Assembly (NCBI RefSeq): GCF_009913235.1
Contig: NZ_CP047897.1
Coordinates: 4,153,001-4,217,000, forward strand
Direction of reading: 5' to 3'
Length of the DNA stretch: 64,000 nucleotides
Source: Nibribacter ruber
GTDB taxonomy: Bacteria > Bacteroidota > Bacteroidia > Cytophagales > Hymenobacteraceae
This document shows positions 8,917-17,974 of this stretch, in pieces; positions within the stretch are counted from its first letter, which is position 1; every line of letters begins with the position of its first letter. The notes below the pieces were generated by a model. That model did no database searches and was not told the DNA's origin. It was given only the letters and a program-made list of their open reading frames with translations. Both the position numbers and the translations under genes were made by a program.

Positions 8917-9648
8917 ATGACTTGTGTTATTGTAGACGATGAGGAGCACGCGCTGGCTGTGATTCAGCACCATTTAAAGCAGGTGCCCAATGTCCAGGTG
9001 GTGTCGGCCACTACCAAACCTTTGGAGGCTCTGCAACTTATCAATTCTCAGCCTATTGATTTGGTGTTCATGGACATTCAGATGCCGGAGATTTCGGGGC
9101 TGGACATGGTGCGTGCCATTAACGGCAGGAGCAAAGTCATTCTCACCACCGCCTACAGTGAGTTCGCCGCCGAAGGCTTTGACCTGGAAGTGGTAGACTA
9201 CCTGCTAAAGCCCATCTCTCTGCCAAGATTTTTACGAGCCGTGCAACGCGCTATGCCCACTCAACCCGCCGTGGCTTCTGAGTCCATTCAAGAGCCTAGT
9301 CAAGAACCGCTGGAGAACGACTACATCTTCGTGAAGACCGAGCTGAAAGGCAAAATGCTCAAGATTAACATAGGCGACATTGACTATGTGGAAGGCATGA
9401 AAAACTACGTGGCCCTGCACCACAACGGCACCCGTACCCTGGCCCTGCTCACCATGAAAGCCATGGAAGAGCGCCTGCCTTCCAAACAGTTCATACGCGT
9501 GCACAAGTCTTTCATCATTGCCCTCCCCAAAATCATTGCCATTGAAGGCAACCAAATCCTACTCAAGAACACTAAAGCAGACATTACCCTAGGCGATACT
9601 TACCGAAGCGCCTTTCATGAACGCATGCGCAAGAAGTTGATCCAGTAA
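8917..9648 (+). CDS. LytTR family response regulator
   Basis: A 243-aa two-domain regulator. The receiver domain has the acidic pair DDE (7-9), phosphoacceptor D53 (FMDIQMP) and K98 (LLKPIS). The C-terminal LytTR DNA-binding domain covers about residues 135-240 (IDYVEGMKNYVALHHNG, FIRVHKSFII). It pairs with the kinase upstream, the usual kinase-regulator operon of Bacteroidota. Target genes cannot be told from the sequence. Confidence 0.92.
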   Translation: MTCVIVDDEEHALAVIQHHLKQVPNVQVVSATTKPLEALQLINSQPIDLVFMDIQMPEISGLDMVRAINGRSKVILTTAYSEFAAEGFDLEVVDYLLKPISLPRFLRAVQRAMPTQPAVASESIQEPSQEPLENDYIFVKTELKGKMLKINIGDIDYVEGMKNYVALHHNGTRTLALLTMKAMEERLPSKQFIRVHKSFIIALPKIIAIEGNQILLKNTKADITLGDTYRSAFHERMRKKLIQ

Positions 9649-9668
9649 AAGAGTGATTGTGGAAAAAG

Positions 9669-9708
9669 CCGTTTTTGGCCTGTTTTATGGAAAACAGGCC
9701 AAAAACGG
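9669..9708. repeat. 40-bp intergenic palindrome
   Basis: Near-perfect: ccgtttttggcctgtttt, centre atgg, then the full complement. It lies 20 bp after the response regulator stop. Confidence 0.88.
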
Positions 9709-9750
9709 AGTTGTTCTATCAGTTAAAATTTAAACCTGAATACCAGGGCG

Positions 9751-10341
9751 TTGCTATTGGACAAATGCGTATCAGGTGCTTTATTTGTCTTTCCCTTATC
9801 TGCTTCCTTTCTTTTGAAACGCCTGCTGCCTTTTTTATTGATGGTACTCTTCCTCTTCCACAGCGTGGGGAGTTCTTTGGTGCTGGTGGCGTGGCAAGGC
9901 CAGGTGCGCCGCGAGGTGAAACGCCGCATCAAAGAAGGCCTGGCCCCCGAGCAACTGCAGGTTCTCACCTTCAGTCAGGAGCAGGCCGCCGCGCTGGATT
10001 GGAAGGAGCAGGGCCGTGAGTTCAGGTACCAGGGCATGTTCTATGATGTGGTGCGCGTGCAGGAGATAGGAGGCCAACTGCAGTACCAATGCATCACAGA
10101 CACCCAGGAACGCGACCTGTTCGCCGCCCTGGACCAATTGGTGCAAGACCACCTGAGCCGTTCTGCCAAACAAAAATCCCTGAAGCTGCTGGTAAAAAAT
10201 CTGGCTAAAGTCTACCAGACCAGCAGAATACACTATTCCCTGGAATTCTTAACGGAGGCTCCTCCTTCAGAATTTCATGATCAATTTCCTCTTTCCACTA
10301 CCTGCCAGGACATTCCCGTTCCTCCGCCAAAATTGGGGTAA
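9751..10341 (+). CDS. Small membrane-anchored protein of unknown function
   Basis: Up to 196 aa. A single hydrophobic segment (FLLKRLLPFLLMVLFLFHSV) is followed by a soluble part of about 150 residues with a WKEQGREFRYQGMFYDVV stretch and a proline-rich end (IPVPPPKLG). The start is unclear: the frame opens with TTG at 9751, and TTG at 9814 (before KRLLPFLLM) or ATG at 9841 are alternatives. Its position ahead of a TonB receptor and heme importer suggests a link with metal or heme uptake, but this is weak inference from context. Confidence 0.6.
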   Translation: MLLDKCVSGALFVFPLSASFLLKRLLPFLLMVLFLFHSVGSSLVLVAWQGQVRREVKRRIKEGLAPEQLQVLTFSQEQAAALDWKEQGREFRYQGMFYDVVRVQEIGGQLQYQCITDTQERDLFAALDQLVQDHLSRSAKQKSLKLLVKNLAKVYQTSRIHYSLEFLTEAPPSEFHDQFPLSTTCQDIPVPPPKLG

Positions 10342-10752
10342 CCTTCTTCCTGGGCAGATTTCCATGGAAGGGAAAGTCTTTTTGCTGTCCTTCTGAAAGA
10401 ACCTCTTAAGTCAGTTACAAAAGTCGGCGAGTTCCTTTTTTTGCTGTGAGGATTCTGATTGGAAGGAAGACCAAAACGAGGTTCTTCTTCTGCATTTCCT
10501 GCCAGCCGCCAGACTTGTCAATGACCGCAGGATTGACCTGGGATTTCTGTCTCTAATCTGTTTTTAAAAATTAAACCACATCAACCTTGGGAACATCGCC
10601 TGGGGCAGGGTGAAAGTATGCGCCGTTTTTGGCCTGTTTTCCAGAAAACATGCCAAAAACGGAATGGACAAAGCGCATACTGCGCTGTGTTCTGCTGTCT
10701 TGCTTCTGCTTGCAGACCGCTCTTCCCCGGGGTATTACTCTTTAAACTTCTG
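10342..10752. other. Intergenic region upstream of the TonB receptor
   Basis: Holds one 40-bp palindrome at 10623-10662. No gene or recognisable operator was found. Confidence 0.5.
10623..10662. repeat. 40-bp intergenic palindrome
   Basis: ccgtttttggcctgttttcc followed by its complement with one mismatch. It lies about 90 bp upstream of the receptor start. Confidence 0.85.
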
Positions 10753-13128
10753 ATGAAAAAATATATACAACTTCTGGTGGGCGTGCTGCTGTCTTTCACG
10801 GCGGCGGCGCAAAGCGGCCAGGTGCGTGGGCGCGTGTTTGACGCCTACAGCAAAACGCCGTTGGTAGGTGCCACGGTAATCCTTTCAAGTACGCAAGGCG
10901 CTACCACAGACGCCAAAGGCGAATTCTCTCTGGACTGCTCCGGCGTTACGCCCTTGACGGTGAAGTTTGTGGGCTATGAGACTTTCAACGGCTCTTTGAA
11001 AATCTGCGACCAATACCTGCAAATCGGGCTAACGCCTTCTAATACCAACCTGAACGAAGTGGAAGTAAGCGCCGCCTCCTCTGAAACCAACACCGTACTG
11101 CGTCAGCCGCAGTCCATTGGTTTATTGACGCGTAGAGAACTGAGCCGCAGCGAGGGCCTCTTCTTAGAAAGCTCTCTGAACCTGATGCCGGGCGTGCGTA
11201 TGGAAAAGCGCACCATGAACGGCGGGCAGCGCATCTTAATCAGAGGCTACGGCTTGCCAGCAGCCAACGGAAACCAGCTCAACTTCAACGGCGCGGGCTA
11301 CAAGGCGTATTTGAACGGCATTCCGGTAACCGATGCCGAGGGTGTGACCGTCCTGGACGATGTGGATTTCTCTACGCTGGGCAAAGTGGAAGTGGTCAAA
11401 GGGCCGGCCTCCAGTTTGTACGGCACCGGCATTGGCGGCGTGGTAAAGATGTTCACCCTGCGGCCCGAGGCGCAGACCACGCGCCTGGTACAAGAAGGCG
11501 TGGTGGGCAGCTATGGCTTGTGGAGTACCAACACCAGACTAGAGAGTGCCAACGAGCGGGCGTCCATTCTGGTTAACTACGGCCATCAGAACTATGACAG
11601 CTACCGGGTGCACACCAGCTCCAAGAAGGACTTCGCCACGTTTGTAGGTGATTTCAGAAGCTCAGACAAGCAATCCATCTCGGTGTACGCGGCCTACAAC
11701 AATTCATTCAACGCCATGGCCGGCCAACTGGACAGTGCCTCGTTCTTCAACAAAGAAAACGAGGGCGAGGCCAAGTATTTGGAGAATAACGGACGGGTGA
11801 GCTATGAGAGTTTTAGAAGCGGCTTGTCGCATACGTATGCGTTCACAGATTTCCTGAGCAACACCAGCAGCGCTTATTTCAATAATTACACGCAAGAGCA
11901 GGCATCGGCGGCGGGTTTGAACAGCAACATGGCCTATAACCTGGGCGGCCGCACGGAATTCAATTTCAACTTTGCCAACGTGCTACAGGGCTTGACCGGA
12001 ACCGTGGGCGGCGAATACCAGAAAACTATCTCCTTCCGGAAGACCAATGCCTTGGGAGCGGGCGGAACCTTGGGCGGTATCACGGCAGATTTAGAGGTTT
12101 CTGCCATGCAGTATTCGGCGTTTACCGAGTGGAACCTGCAACTGCCCCTGGACTTTACCTTGATTGCCGGCCTGAGCGCCAACCGCGTAGAATATGGCAT
12201 CACTGACAAACTCACCAACTCCGCTAATCCTACCCACGCAGACTTGTCTGGCTACAAGAAGTTTGATGCCGTGGTTACGCCCAGAGCGGCCTTGCAGAAA
12301 CTGGTGACGCCCAATGTAACGGCCTACGCCTCTGTGAGCCAAGGCTACTCGCCGCCAAGTGCAACTACCGTGGTGGTGCCTCAGGCAGGCCGCGTCCTCA
12401 CCAACCTGAAACCCGAGCAAGGCACGCAATATGAGGTAGGCAGCAAAGGCAGTCTGTTGGACAAAAAATTGTCATACCAAGTGGCGCTTTTCCACCTGAA
12501 GGTGCAGGACAAAATCATGACTCAGGCCTACGCAGATCCGCAGAGCGGCTCCATTCTCTACACCATCAGTGCCAACGGGGGCGAGCAAACCAACCAGGGC
12601 CTGGAAGTGGCATTGAACTACAGCCTGCTCCAGCGCGAGGAAGGCTTGGTGACTCTGGTGAAGCCTTTCTTGAATTACACGTACTCAGACTTCACCTATG
12701 ACCAGTTCACCCGCGAAAGTATTGTAAAGGTGAACAACGTGAACACCCGCGTGGTAACCGATTACTCAGGCCAAGCCGTGATTGGCGTACCCAAGCAGAA
12801 TTTCAATGCCGGGGTAGATGTAGAGCTGAAGCTTGGTTTCTACCTGTACACCACCTTCCAGCACGTAGATGACATGCCCATCACCTATGACGCCAAGTAC
12901 CGCGCGCCCAGCTATAACCTGCTGAACGCAAAACTTGGCTGGCGGAAAAATTTAGGCAACCATGTGTCATTAGATGTTTTTGCAGGCGGCAACAATCTCA
13001 CTGGAGACCTCTACTACAACATGGTGTTCCTGGATGCTTATTCTAGCTCTAACAATCCCAACATCTACCTGCCCGCAGCCTACAAGCCCACGTACTTTGG
13101 GGGCCTGAACTTTGGGTACAAGTTTTAA
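10753..13128 (+). CDS. TonB-dependent outer-membrane receptor
   Basis: About 791 aa from MKKYIQLLVGVLLSFTAAAQ, a clear signal peptide. A CarboxypepD_reg-like domain (GQVRGRVFDAYSKTPLVGATV) is followed by a plug (PQSIGLLTRRELSR, ILIRGYG, VEVVKGPASSLYGTGIGGVV) and a 22-strand-type barrel ending NFGYKF. TonB receptors import large nutrients such as iron chelates, heme or cobalamin. Heme-ABC-type genes follow within 600 bp, so heme is the most likely substrate (inference). A longer frame from 10618 runs through a palindromic repeat and is rejected as start. Confidence 0.88.
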   Translation: MKKYIQLLVGVLLSFTAAAQSGQVRGRVFDAYSKTPLVGATVILSSTQGATTDAKGEFSLDCSGVTPLTVKFVGYETFNGSLKICDQYLQIGLTPSNTNLNEVEVSAASSETNTVLRQPQSIGLLTRRELSRSEGLFLESSLNLMPGVRMEKRTMNGGQRILIRGYGLPAANGNQLNFNGAGYKAYLNGIPVTDAEGVTVLDDVDFSTLGKVEVVKGPASSLYGTGIGGVVKMFTLRPEAQTTRLVQEGVVGSYGLWSTNTRLESANERASILVNYGHQNYDSYRVHTSSKKDFATFVGDFRSSDKQSISVYAAYNNSFNAMAGQLDSASFFNKENEGEAKYLENNGRVSYESFRSGLSHTYAFTDFLSNTSSAYFNNYTQEQASAAGLNSNMAYNLGGRTEFNFNFANVLQGLTGTVGGEYQKTISFRKTNALGAGGTLGGITADLEVSAMQYSAFTEWNLQLPLDFTLIAGLSANRVEYGITDKLTNSANPTHADLSGYKKFDAVVTPRAALQKLVTPNVTAYASVSQGYSPPSATTVVVPQAGRVLTNLKPEQGTQYEVGSKGSLLDKKLSYQVALFHLKVQDKIMTQAYADPQSGSILYTISANGGEQTNQGLEVALNYSLLQREEGLVTLVKPFLNYTYSDFTYDQFTRESIVKVNNVNTRVVTDYSGQAVIGVPKQNFNAGVDVELKLGFYLYTTFQHVDDMPITYDAKYRAPSYNLLNAKLGWRKNLGNHVSLDVFAGGNNLTGDLYYNMVFLDAYSSSNNPNIYLPAAYKPTYFGGLNFGYKF

Positions 13129-13136
13129 ACAATGCA

Positions 13137-13182
13137 TTTCCGTTTTTGGCCTGTTTTCCCTAAAACAGGCCAAAAACGGAAA
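13137..13182. repeat. 40-bp intergenic palindrome
   Basis: Arms tttccgtttttggcctgttt and its complement, centre tccct. It begins 9 bp after the receptor stop. Confidence 0.85.
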
Positions 13183-13212
13183 CCTGTGAGGTTTTAAAAA
13201 CCTCACAGGTTT
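13181..13212. terminator. Hairpin after the TonB receptor
   Basis: Arms aacctgtgaggttt and aaacctcacaggtt around a tiny loop. It directly follows the palindrome and is plausible as a terminator in both directions. Confidence 0.5.
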
Positions 13213-13245
13213 ATCAATAACAACTTCAGGTACTTTCTCCCGCTT

Positions 13246-13514
13246 TGTCATCCTGAAAGGACCTTGTGGGCGAACTAGACAGGCAGCAGCTATGAAACAG
13301 GATTACATTAAGCGTGCTAAAGAATCAGAGTGGTTCAATGGTAAATGGGCTCTCCCTCTGGCGCGAGTCTTCAGACTCGTGACTTGCAGTGGTTGGAGTC
13401 TCCAGACTCCATTTAACTCATGGTTCACGGCAAGTCTGGAGACTTGCTTCATCTTTCGTCACGAGACTGGAGTCTCGCGCCAGTGGCTGAGTACAAGATC
13501 CTTTCAGGATGACA
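13246..13514. mobile_element. MITE-like 269-bp element with terminal inverted repeats
   Basis: The ends tgtcatcctgaaaggaycttgt and the inverted copy at 13493-13514 match at all but one position. Inside lies a second, nested inverted repeat (left arm ctggcgcgagtcttcagact near 13358, right arm near 13458-13484, three mismatches) plus hairpins of the ggagtctccagactcc type. No transposase is encoded. The form fits a non-autonomous element. The 85-codon frame inside it is judged not real. Confidence 0.55.
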
Positions 13515-13574
13515 GAAGAGGGGAGAGGAGCCTTGAAAGAGGATCGTAATTGGGAAGAAAAAGCTTAAAGCCCA

Positions 13575-13604
13575 GTCGCCTTTGTTGGTGTTATCACCAA
13601 CAAA
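13575..13604 (+). repeat. Hairpin part of the composite repeat
   Basis: ttgttggtg, ttat, caccaacaa: a perfect 9-bp stem. The same hairpin ends the copies at 1857 and 7550. Confidence 0.6.
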
Positions 13605-13631
13605 CCCAAAGACAGTGCAATGCTACTTGTT

Positions 13632-13662
13632 GACAACAACAACAACAACAACAACAACAACC
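13632..13662 (+). repeat. CAA microsatellite upstream of hmuT
   Basis: About ten tandem CAA triplets end 28 bp before the hmuT start. Length variation here could change expression of the operon, but that is speculative. Confidence 0.8.
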
Positions 13663-13689
13663 AACAATCACCAACCAGAAACCAATCAA

Positions 13690-14574
13690 ATGAAAAAATA
13701 CATCCTTCTTGCCTGCACAGGTCTGGCATTACTTTCCTGCGAGCGCTTCCGGAACAAAGACCAGAAACAAAACCAAACGGAGCGCATTGTGAGCGTCTCA
13801 AAACAGCACACGGAGATCATGTACGCACTGGGAGCGGTGCAGAACATGGTGGCGGTAGATGTTTCCAGCACGTATCCTGAGGCGGCCAAAAAACTACCTA
13901 CCGTGGGCTACCATCGGGCCTTGAGTCTAGAGGGATTGGTGGCGGCCAAGCCTACCATGATCATTCATGACGGTCCGGCCAGCATTGGCCCCGAGCACGT
14001 GGTACGCCAACTGGAGCAACTCAAAATCCCGATGAAGCAGTTCTCTGTGAATGGTTCTACCTTAGACAGTACCAAGCTTTTGTTCCAAGAGATGGGCCAA
14101 TACTTCCACCGTGAAAAACAAGCCGATTCCCTTTCCCAGAAGTTAGAAAAAGAAATGCAACAGGCCCTGACCAAGGCTAAAACCTACACCCAGAAACCAA
14201 AGGTGCTTATCATCCATTACGGCCAGGCCAACAACGTGTACCTGGTCATGACGGGCAAAAGCACCGCCGCCAAAATGGTGGACTGGGCCGGCGGCACCAT
14301 GGCGGTGGAAGGCGACCGGGGCATGAAGCAACTTTCTGCCGAGGTAGTGGCCAAATCCAATCCAGACGTGATTCTGCTCACCGATTTTGGCTATGACAAA
14401 CTAGGTTCCAAACAGAAAATTAGTGAACTGCCGGGCGTGTCTGCGACCAATGCCTTTAAGAACGGCCGCATCTATAGAGTGGAGGAGCATGACCTGGTGT
14501 ACCTGGGGCCAAGAACGGGCCAGAACGTATTGGCCTTGCAAAAACTGATTCATGAGAATGGGGCAGTTCAGTAA
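13690..14574 (+). CDS. hmuT: Heme ABC transporter substrate-binding lipoprotein (HmuT-like)
   Basis: A 294-aa class III periplasmic binding protein with lipobox LLSC (C17), then RIVSVSKQHTEIMYALGA, the hallmark opening of HmuT/BtuF folds, and LSLEGLVAAKPTMIIHDG. In the cell it would bind heme (or a related chelate) in the periplasm and deliver it to the permease. It overlaps the permease gene by 23 bp. The heme assignment rests on similarity to HmuT plus the HmuV-like ATPase. A cobalamin or siderophore ligand is possible. A longer frame reading through the CAA run is rejected. Confidence 0.82.
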   Translation: MKKYILLACTGLALLSCERFRNKDQKQNQTERIVSVSKQHTEIMYALGAVQNMVAVDVSSTYPEAAKKLPTVGYHRALSLEGLVAAKPTMIIHDGPASIGPEHVVRQLEQLKIPMKQFSVNGSTLDSTKLLFQEMGQYFHREKQADSLSQKLEKEMQQALTKAKTYTQKPKVLIIHYGQANNVYLVMTGKSTAAKMVDWAGGTMAVEGDRGMKQLSAEVVAKSNPDVILLTDFGYDKLGSKQKISELPGVSATNAFKNGRIYRVEEHDLVYLGPRTGQNVLALQKLIHENGAVQ

Positions 14575-15592
14575 AAAATACACCCGGCTGTACCCGGTGC
14601 TGTTGCTGCTGCTGGCGGTGGTGACGGTGCTGTCCATCCGGTTTGGGGCGGTGCAGATCTCCTTGCAGGAAATGAATTCGGCGCTGAGCCAAGCGTTTTC
14701 CCAACCCGAGAGTCTGACCTTGAACGAGCGCATTTTTTTGGAGATACGTCTGCCCCGGGCACTCCTGACGGTAATAGTAGGGGCTACTCTGGCGGTGGGC
14801 GGCGTCTTGATGCAGTCTTTGTTCCGGAATCCTATTGTAGAGCCGGGCTTAGTGGGAACCTCCAGCGGGGCAGCGTTTGGGGCAGCCCTTTACTTTGTGT
14901 TGGGAGGTATATTCAACTTCGGGACGGGTGAGTGGACCTTGCCTTTAGCGGCCTGCCTGGGCGGGATTCTGGCTACAGGCTTGGTTTTTATGTTGGCGCA
15001 GAGCAAAGAAACGGGCAAAAGTTCTATTGTGGGACTCCTGCTTACGGGCATTGCCATTAATGCTTTATTTCTGAGTGGCGTGGGCTTTTTGTCTTACATA
15101 GCAAGAGACCCGCAGGCGCGGTCTATCACGTTCTGGACGCTGGGCACGTTGTCTGGCGCTAACTGGCACTCGGTTGCCATTGTGGGCACGGTGTCTTTGG
15201 TGTGTCTGGGGGTGGCCTTGCGGTATACCAAGCACCTGAACGCGCTCATGATTGGCGAGGAAGAGGCGCAGTACCTAGGCATTAACCTGAAGCAACTAAA
15301 GTTTACCATTCTGCTCATCAATGTCATCATGGTAGCAGTGGCCACGTCGTTCACGGGCGTCATCAGTTTCATTGGTTTGATTGTACCGCATTTGTTGCGG
15401 CTGTTGCAGGGCTCGGACAACCGGTTTCTGGTGATTGGCAGCGCGCTCATGGGCGGTATTCTGCTGAGTCTGGCCGACCTGGTGGCTCGTCTGTTGTTAG
15501 CCCCCGCAGAACTGCCTATTGGCATCGTGACCTCGGCGGTGGGGGTGCCGGTCTTTTTGTTGTTGTTGCGGAAGAAAAACGTCTATCTCTAA
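14552..15592 (+). CDS. hmuU: FecCD-family permease of the heme importer (HmuU-like)
   Basis: 346 aa, about ten membrane segments, with FecCD hallmarks such as RLPRALLTVIVGATLAVGGVLMQ, NPIVEPGLVGTSSGAAFG and SFTGVISFIGLIVPHLLRLL. It forms the membrane channel of the ABC importer. Start ATG at 14552 or 14558, both inside the end of hmuT, which points to translational coupling. Its stop overlaps the start of the ATPase gene. Confidence 0.88.
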   Translation: MRMGQFSKKYTRLYPVLLLLLAVVTVLSIRFGAVQISLQEMNSALSQAFSQPESLTLNERIFLEIRLPRALLTVIVGATLAVGGVLMQSLFRNPIVEPGLVGTSSGAAFGAALYFVLGGIFNFGTGEWTLPLAACLGGILATGLVFMLAQSKETGKSSIVGLLLTGIAINALFLSGVGFLSYIARDPQARSITFWTLGTLSGANWHSVAIVGTVSLVCLGVALRYTKHLNALMIGEEEAQYLGINLKQLKFTILLINVIMVAVATSFTGVISFIGLIVPHLLRLLQGSDNRFLVIGSALMGGILLSLADLVARLLLAPAELPIGIVTSAVGVPVFLLLLRKKNVYL

Positions 15593-16377
15593 TGTTACAG
15601 GCAGAAAACATCACCTACGCCATTGGCAGCAAGACCTTACTGCAAGACGTCTCTACTACCTTTGAGCCCGGCAAACTCACCCTCATCCTCGGCCCGAACG
15701 GCGCCGGCAAGTCTACTCTGGTCAAGGTCTTGTGCAAGCAGTTAAAACCCGCCCACGGCGAAGTGCTTTTGGAAGGCAAGAACCTGAAGGCGTATTCAGA
15801 TCTGGAGTTGGGCCAGCGACGGGCGGTGTTGTCGCAGAACGTGGATCTGGCGTTTCCGCTGAACGTTTGGGAAGTGGTCATGATGGGCCGTTACCCGCAT
15901 TTCTCCATCAAACCCAGCGCCAAAGACGAACAGGCCTGCCAAGAAGCCATGCACTACTTTGATGTCTGGGAACTGGCCGAAAGGAACTACCTGACCTTGA
16001 GCGGCGGCGAAAAACAGCGCGTGCAGTTTGCCCGCGTCATGACCCAGATCTGGTATCCGGTGTCTGGGCAAAACCGTTACCTCATCATGGATGAACCGCT
16101 TTCATTCCTGGACGTGCACTACCAGTTTCAGTTTATGCACCAGGTGCAGGATTTATTGCGCCAACAGCCAGATTTGGTGGTGGTAGGCGTGGTGCATGAC
16201 CTCAACCTGGCCGCCAAATTCGCAGATAAAATCATATTGATTCATGGCGGCAAGGTGCTGGCCCAAGGGAGTAAATGGGATGTGCTCAGTGCCGCCAACG
16301 TAGAGACGGCGTATAGGCTGAGGCCCGTGGTCATGGCAGACCAAGCCAAGGATTCATTGTATCTCTTTTTTGAGTAA
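15592..16377 (+). CDS. hmuV: Heme ABC transporter ATP-binding protein (HmuV-like)
   Basis: 261 aa with Walker A GPNGAGKS (34-41), Q-loop LSQN (80-83), signature LSGGE (136-140), Walker B LIMDEP (164-169) and switch histidine VVHDLN. The spacing and the NVWEVVMMGRYPH and ARVMTQIW stretches are those of HmuV proteins. It energises import through the adjacent permease. TAATG overlap with hmuU. Confidence 0.9.
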   Translation: MLQAENITYAIGSKTLLQDVSTTFEPGKLTLILGPNGAGKSTLVKVLCKQLKPAHGEVLLEGKNLKAYSDLELGQRRAVLSQNVDLAFPLNVWEVVMMGRYPHFSIKPSAKDEQACQEAMHYFDVWELAERNYLTLSGGEKQRVQFARVMTQIWYPVSGQNRYLIMDEPLSFLDVHYQFQFMHQVQDLLRQQPDLVVVGVVHDLNLAAKFADKIILIHGGKVLAQGSKWDVLSAANVETAYRLRPVVMADQAKDSLYLFFE

Positions 16378-16472
16378 GGCGCTGGTTCCTGGTAGAACAG
16401 GCTTTCTTAAAAGAGATGGCAAAGCCTGCCCTGCTGCGCCTGCAAATGCCTAGGATGGTTACGTTTTCCTTG

Positions 16473-16518
16473 CCTTCGTTTTTGGCTTGTTTTCCAGAAA
16501 ACAAGCCAAAAACGAAGG
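16473..16518. repeat. 40-bp intergenic palindrome
   Basis: Perfect arms ccttcgtttttggcttgttt and complement, followed on the plus strand by a run of T. It lies between the convergent hmuV and MFS genes, so it may serve as a bidirectional terminator. Confidence 0.88.
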
Positions 16519-16524
16519 TTTTTT

Positions 16525-17724
16525 TTAAGAGGCCTTGTGACGGGCAGGCTTTAACCAAATCAGGTGCAGCAATAGGGCCAGCAAAGAGAAGGCAAGTCCT
16601 ACGCCTACCACGCCATTCCACTTCCAGAGTTGCCACGCCCGGCTGGCCAGAAACGTGCCCGAAGCGCCGCCCACAAAATAGGTGACCATGTAAATGGTGT
16701 TAAGGCGATTGCGGGCTTCTGGGAGGAGGGAGAAAATAAAGGTTTGGTTGGAGATGTGGGTAGCCTGCACGCCTATATCCAACAAGATGACACCAATGAC
16801 CAACCCTGCAATGCTGCTGCTGAAAGCCCCAAATACCACGTAAGACACCACAATCAGACCAATGCAGTACGTGGTGATGGTAAAGGAATTGCCCCGGTCT
16901 GTAAGCCTACCCATATACGAGGCGCCCAAAGCCCCGGCCGCACCCACCAGGCCAAACAAGCCGGCCACGTCACTGCCGGCGTTAAAGGGAGGCTCTTGTA
17001 ATAAGAACACCAGCGTGGTCCAGAATGCCCCAAAGGTGGCGTAGCAGAAGGCTCCGCGTAAAGATACTAGCCGCAGCATGGGCTCCCTTTTAATCAAGTG
17101 CAGAAGGGAGGCCATTAGGTTTTTGTAGCTGCCTTTAAATTGAGGCTGCACCTCTGGTAGCAGGAAAAACAGGATTCCCCAGAGGACGGCCATCATGCCG
17201 GCGGCAATCAAGAACATGGCCCGCCAACCCAGTTGCGCACCCACATAGCCGCTCACGGTTCTGGAGAGGAGAATGCCAATTAAAAGGCCGCTCATTACAA
17301 AGCCCACGGTCTTGCCTCGCTCTTCGGGTTTAGCCAGATGCGCTGCCATGGGTAACAACAACTGCGGTATGATGGAGGTAGCCCCAATCAGGAAGCTGGC
17401 CAGCATGAGCATCTCCACGGTAGGTGCAAAGGCTGCAAACAACAAGGCCCCAATGATAGCGGCAAAGTCTACCATGATCAGCCGCTTGCGGCGCAGCATG
17501 TCTCCCAGCGGAATGATAAAGAGCATGCCCACCGCGTACCCAATCTGGGTGAGCATGGAGATGGTGCCCGTTTTGCCTTCGGGTACATGAAACGTGGCGG
17601 CAATGCTGCCCAGCAAGGGTTGGTTGTAGTATAGGTTGGCCACCACCATGCCAGTGGCAATGGTCATAACCCACAAGTTGAGTTTAGAAAGCGCTGGTGG
17701 GGCAGGAGTCTGGGAGCTTGGCAT
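16525..17724 (-). CDS. MFS transporter (drug/metabolite efflux type)
   Basis: A 399-aa major facilitator with twelve hydrophobic segments and the loop 2-3 motif GDMLRRKRLIM. NQPLLGSIAATFHV after the first helix is typical of the DHA1-like YdhP/AraJ-type branch. It probably exports a small molecule by proton antiport, substrate unknown. Start chosen at MPSSQTPAPPALSK (17724). The longer frame adds 19 residues with no matching features. Confidence 0.85.
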   Translation of the reverse strand: MPSSQTPAPPALSKLNLWVMTIATGMVVANLYYNQPLLGSIAATFHVPEGKTGTISMLTQIGYAVGMLFIIPLGDMLRRKRLIMVDFAAIIGALLFAAFAPTVEMLMLASFLIGATSIIPQLLLPMAAHLAKPEERGKTVGFVMSGLLIGILLSRTVSGYVGAQLGWRAMFLIAAGMMAVLWGILFFLLPEVQPQFKGSYKNLMASLLHLIKREPMLRLVSLRGAFCYATFGAFWTTLVFLLQEPPFNAGSDVAGLFGLVGAAGALGASYMGRLTDRGNSFTITTYCIGLIVVSYVVFGAFSSSIAGLVIGVILLDIGVQATHISNQTFIFSLLPEARNRLNTIYMVTYFVGGASGTFLASRAWQLWKWNGVVGVGLAFSLLALLLHLIWLKPARHKAS

Positions 17725-17974
17725 GCAGGGAAAAACAGATGATGAAAATGTACGCTGTTGGGCAAACCCTGGCCTGTACAAAGCCTGCAGGATTTTTTCA
17801 ACCTGCTAGTATACGCACGGGCTGCCCAAATAGGGCAAGTGGCACCTGAGTAGGCCAGCGCCTTCTCTTTTAGCCATGCATGGCCGGTACGGTTTCGGCC
17901 AAGGGGGGCTTTTAGCAAAAAGGAAAGAATCTTCCAAAAGATACGCCAGCGCTAGGGCATTGCCCTCCCTCTAG

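Larger units (their letters stand above)
13129..13689. other. Intergenic region with palindrome, hairpin, MITE-like element and CAA repeat
   Basis: From left to right: 40-bp palindrome, terminator-like hairpin, 269-bp inverted-repeat element, hairpin part of the composite repeat, and a run of about ten CAA triplets just before hmuT. No gene is supported. Confidence 0.65.

Noticed and set aside
13292-13549. 85-codon plus-strand frame
   Set aside because: It lies within the inverted-repeat element and its peptide mirrors the repeats.
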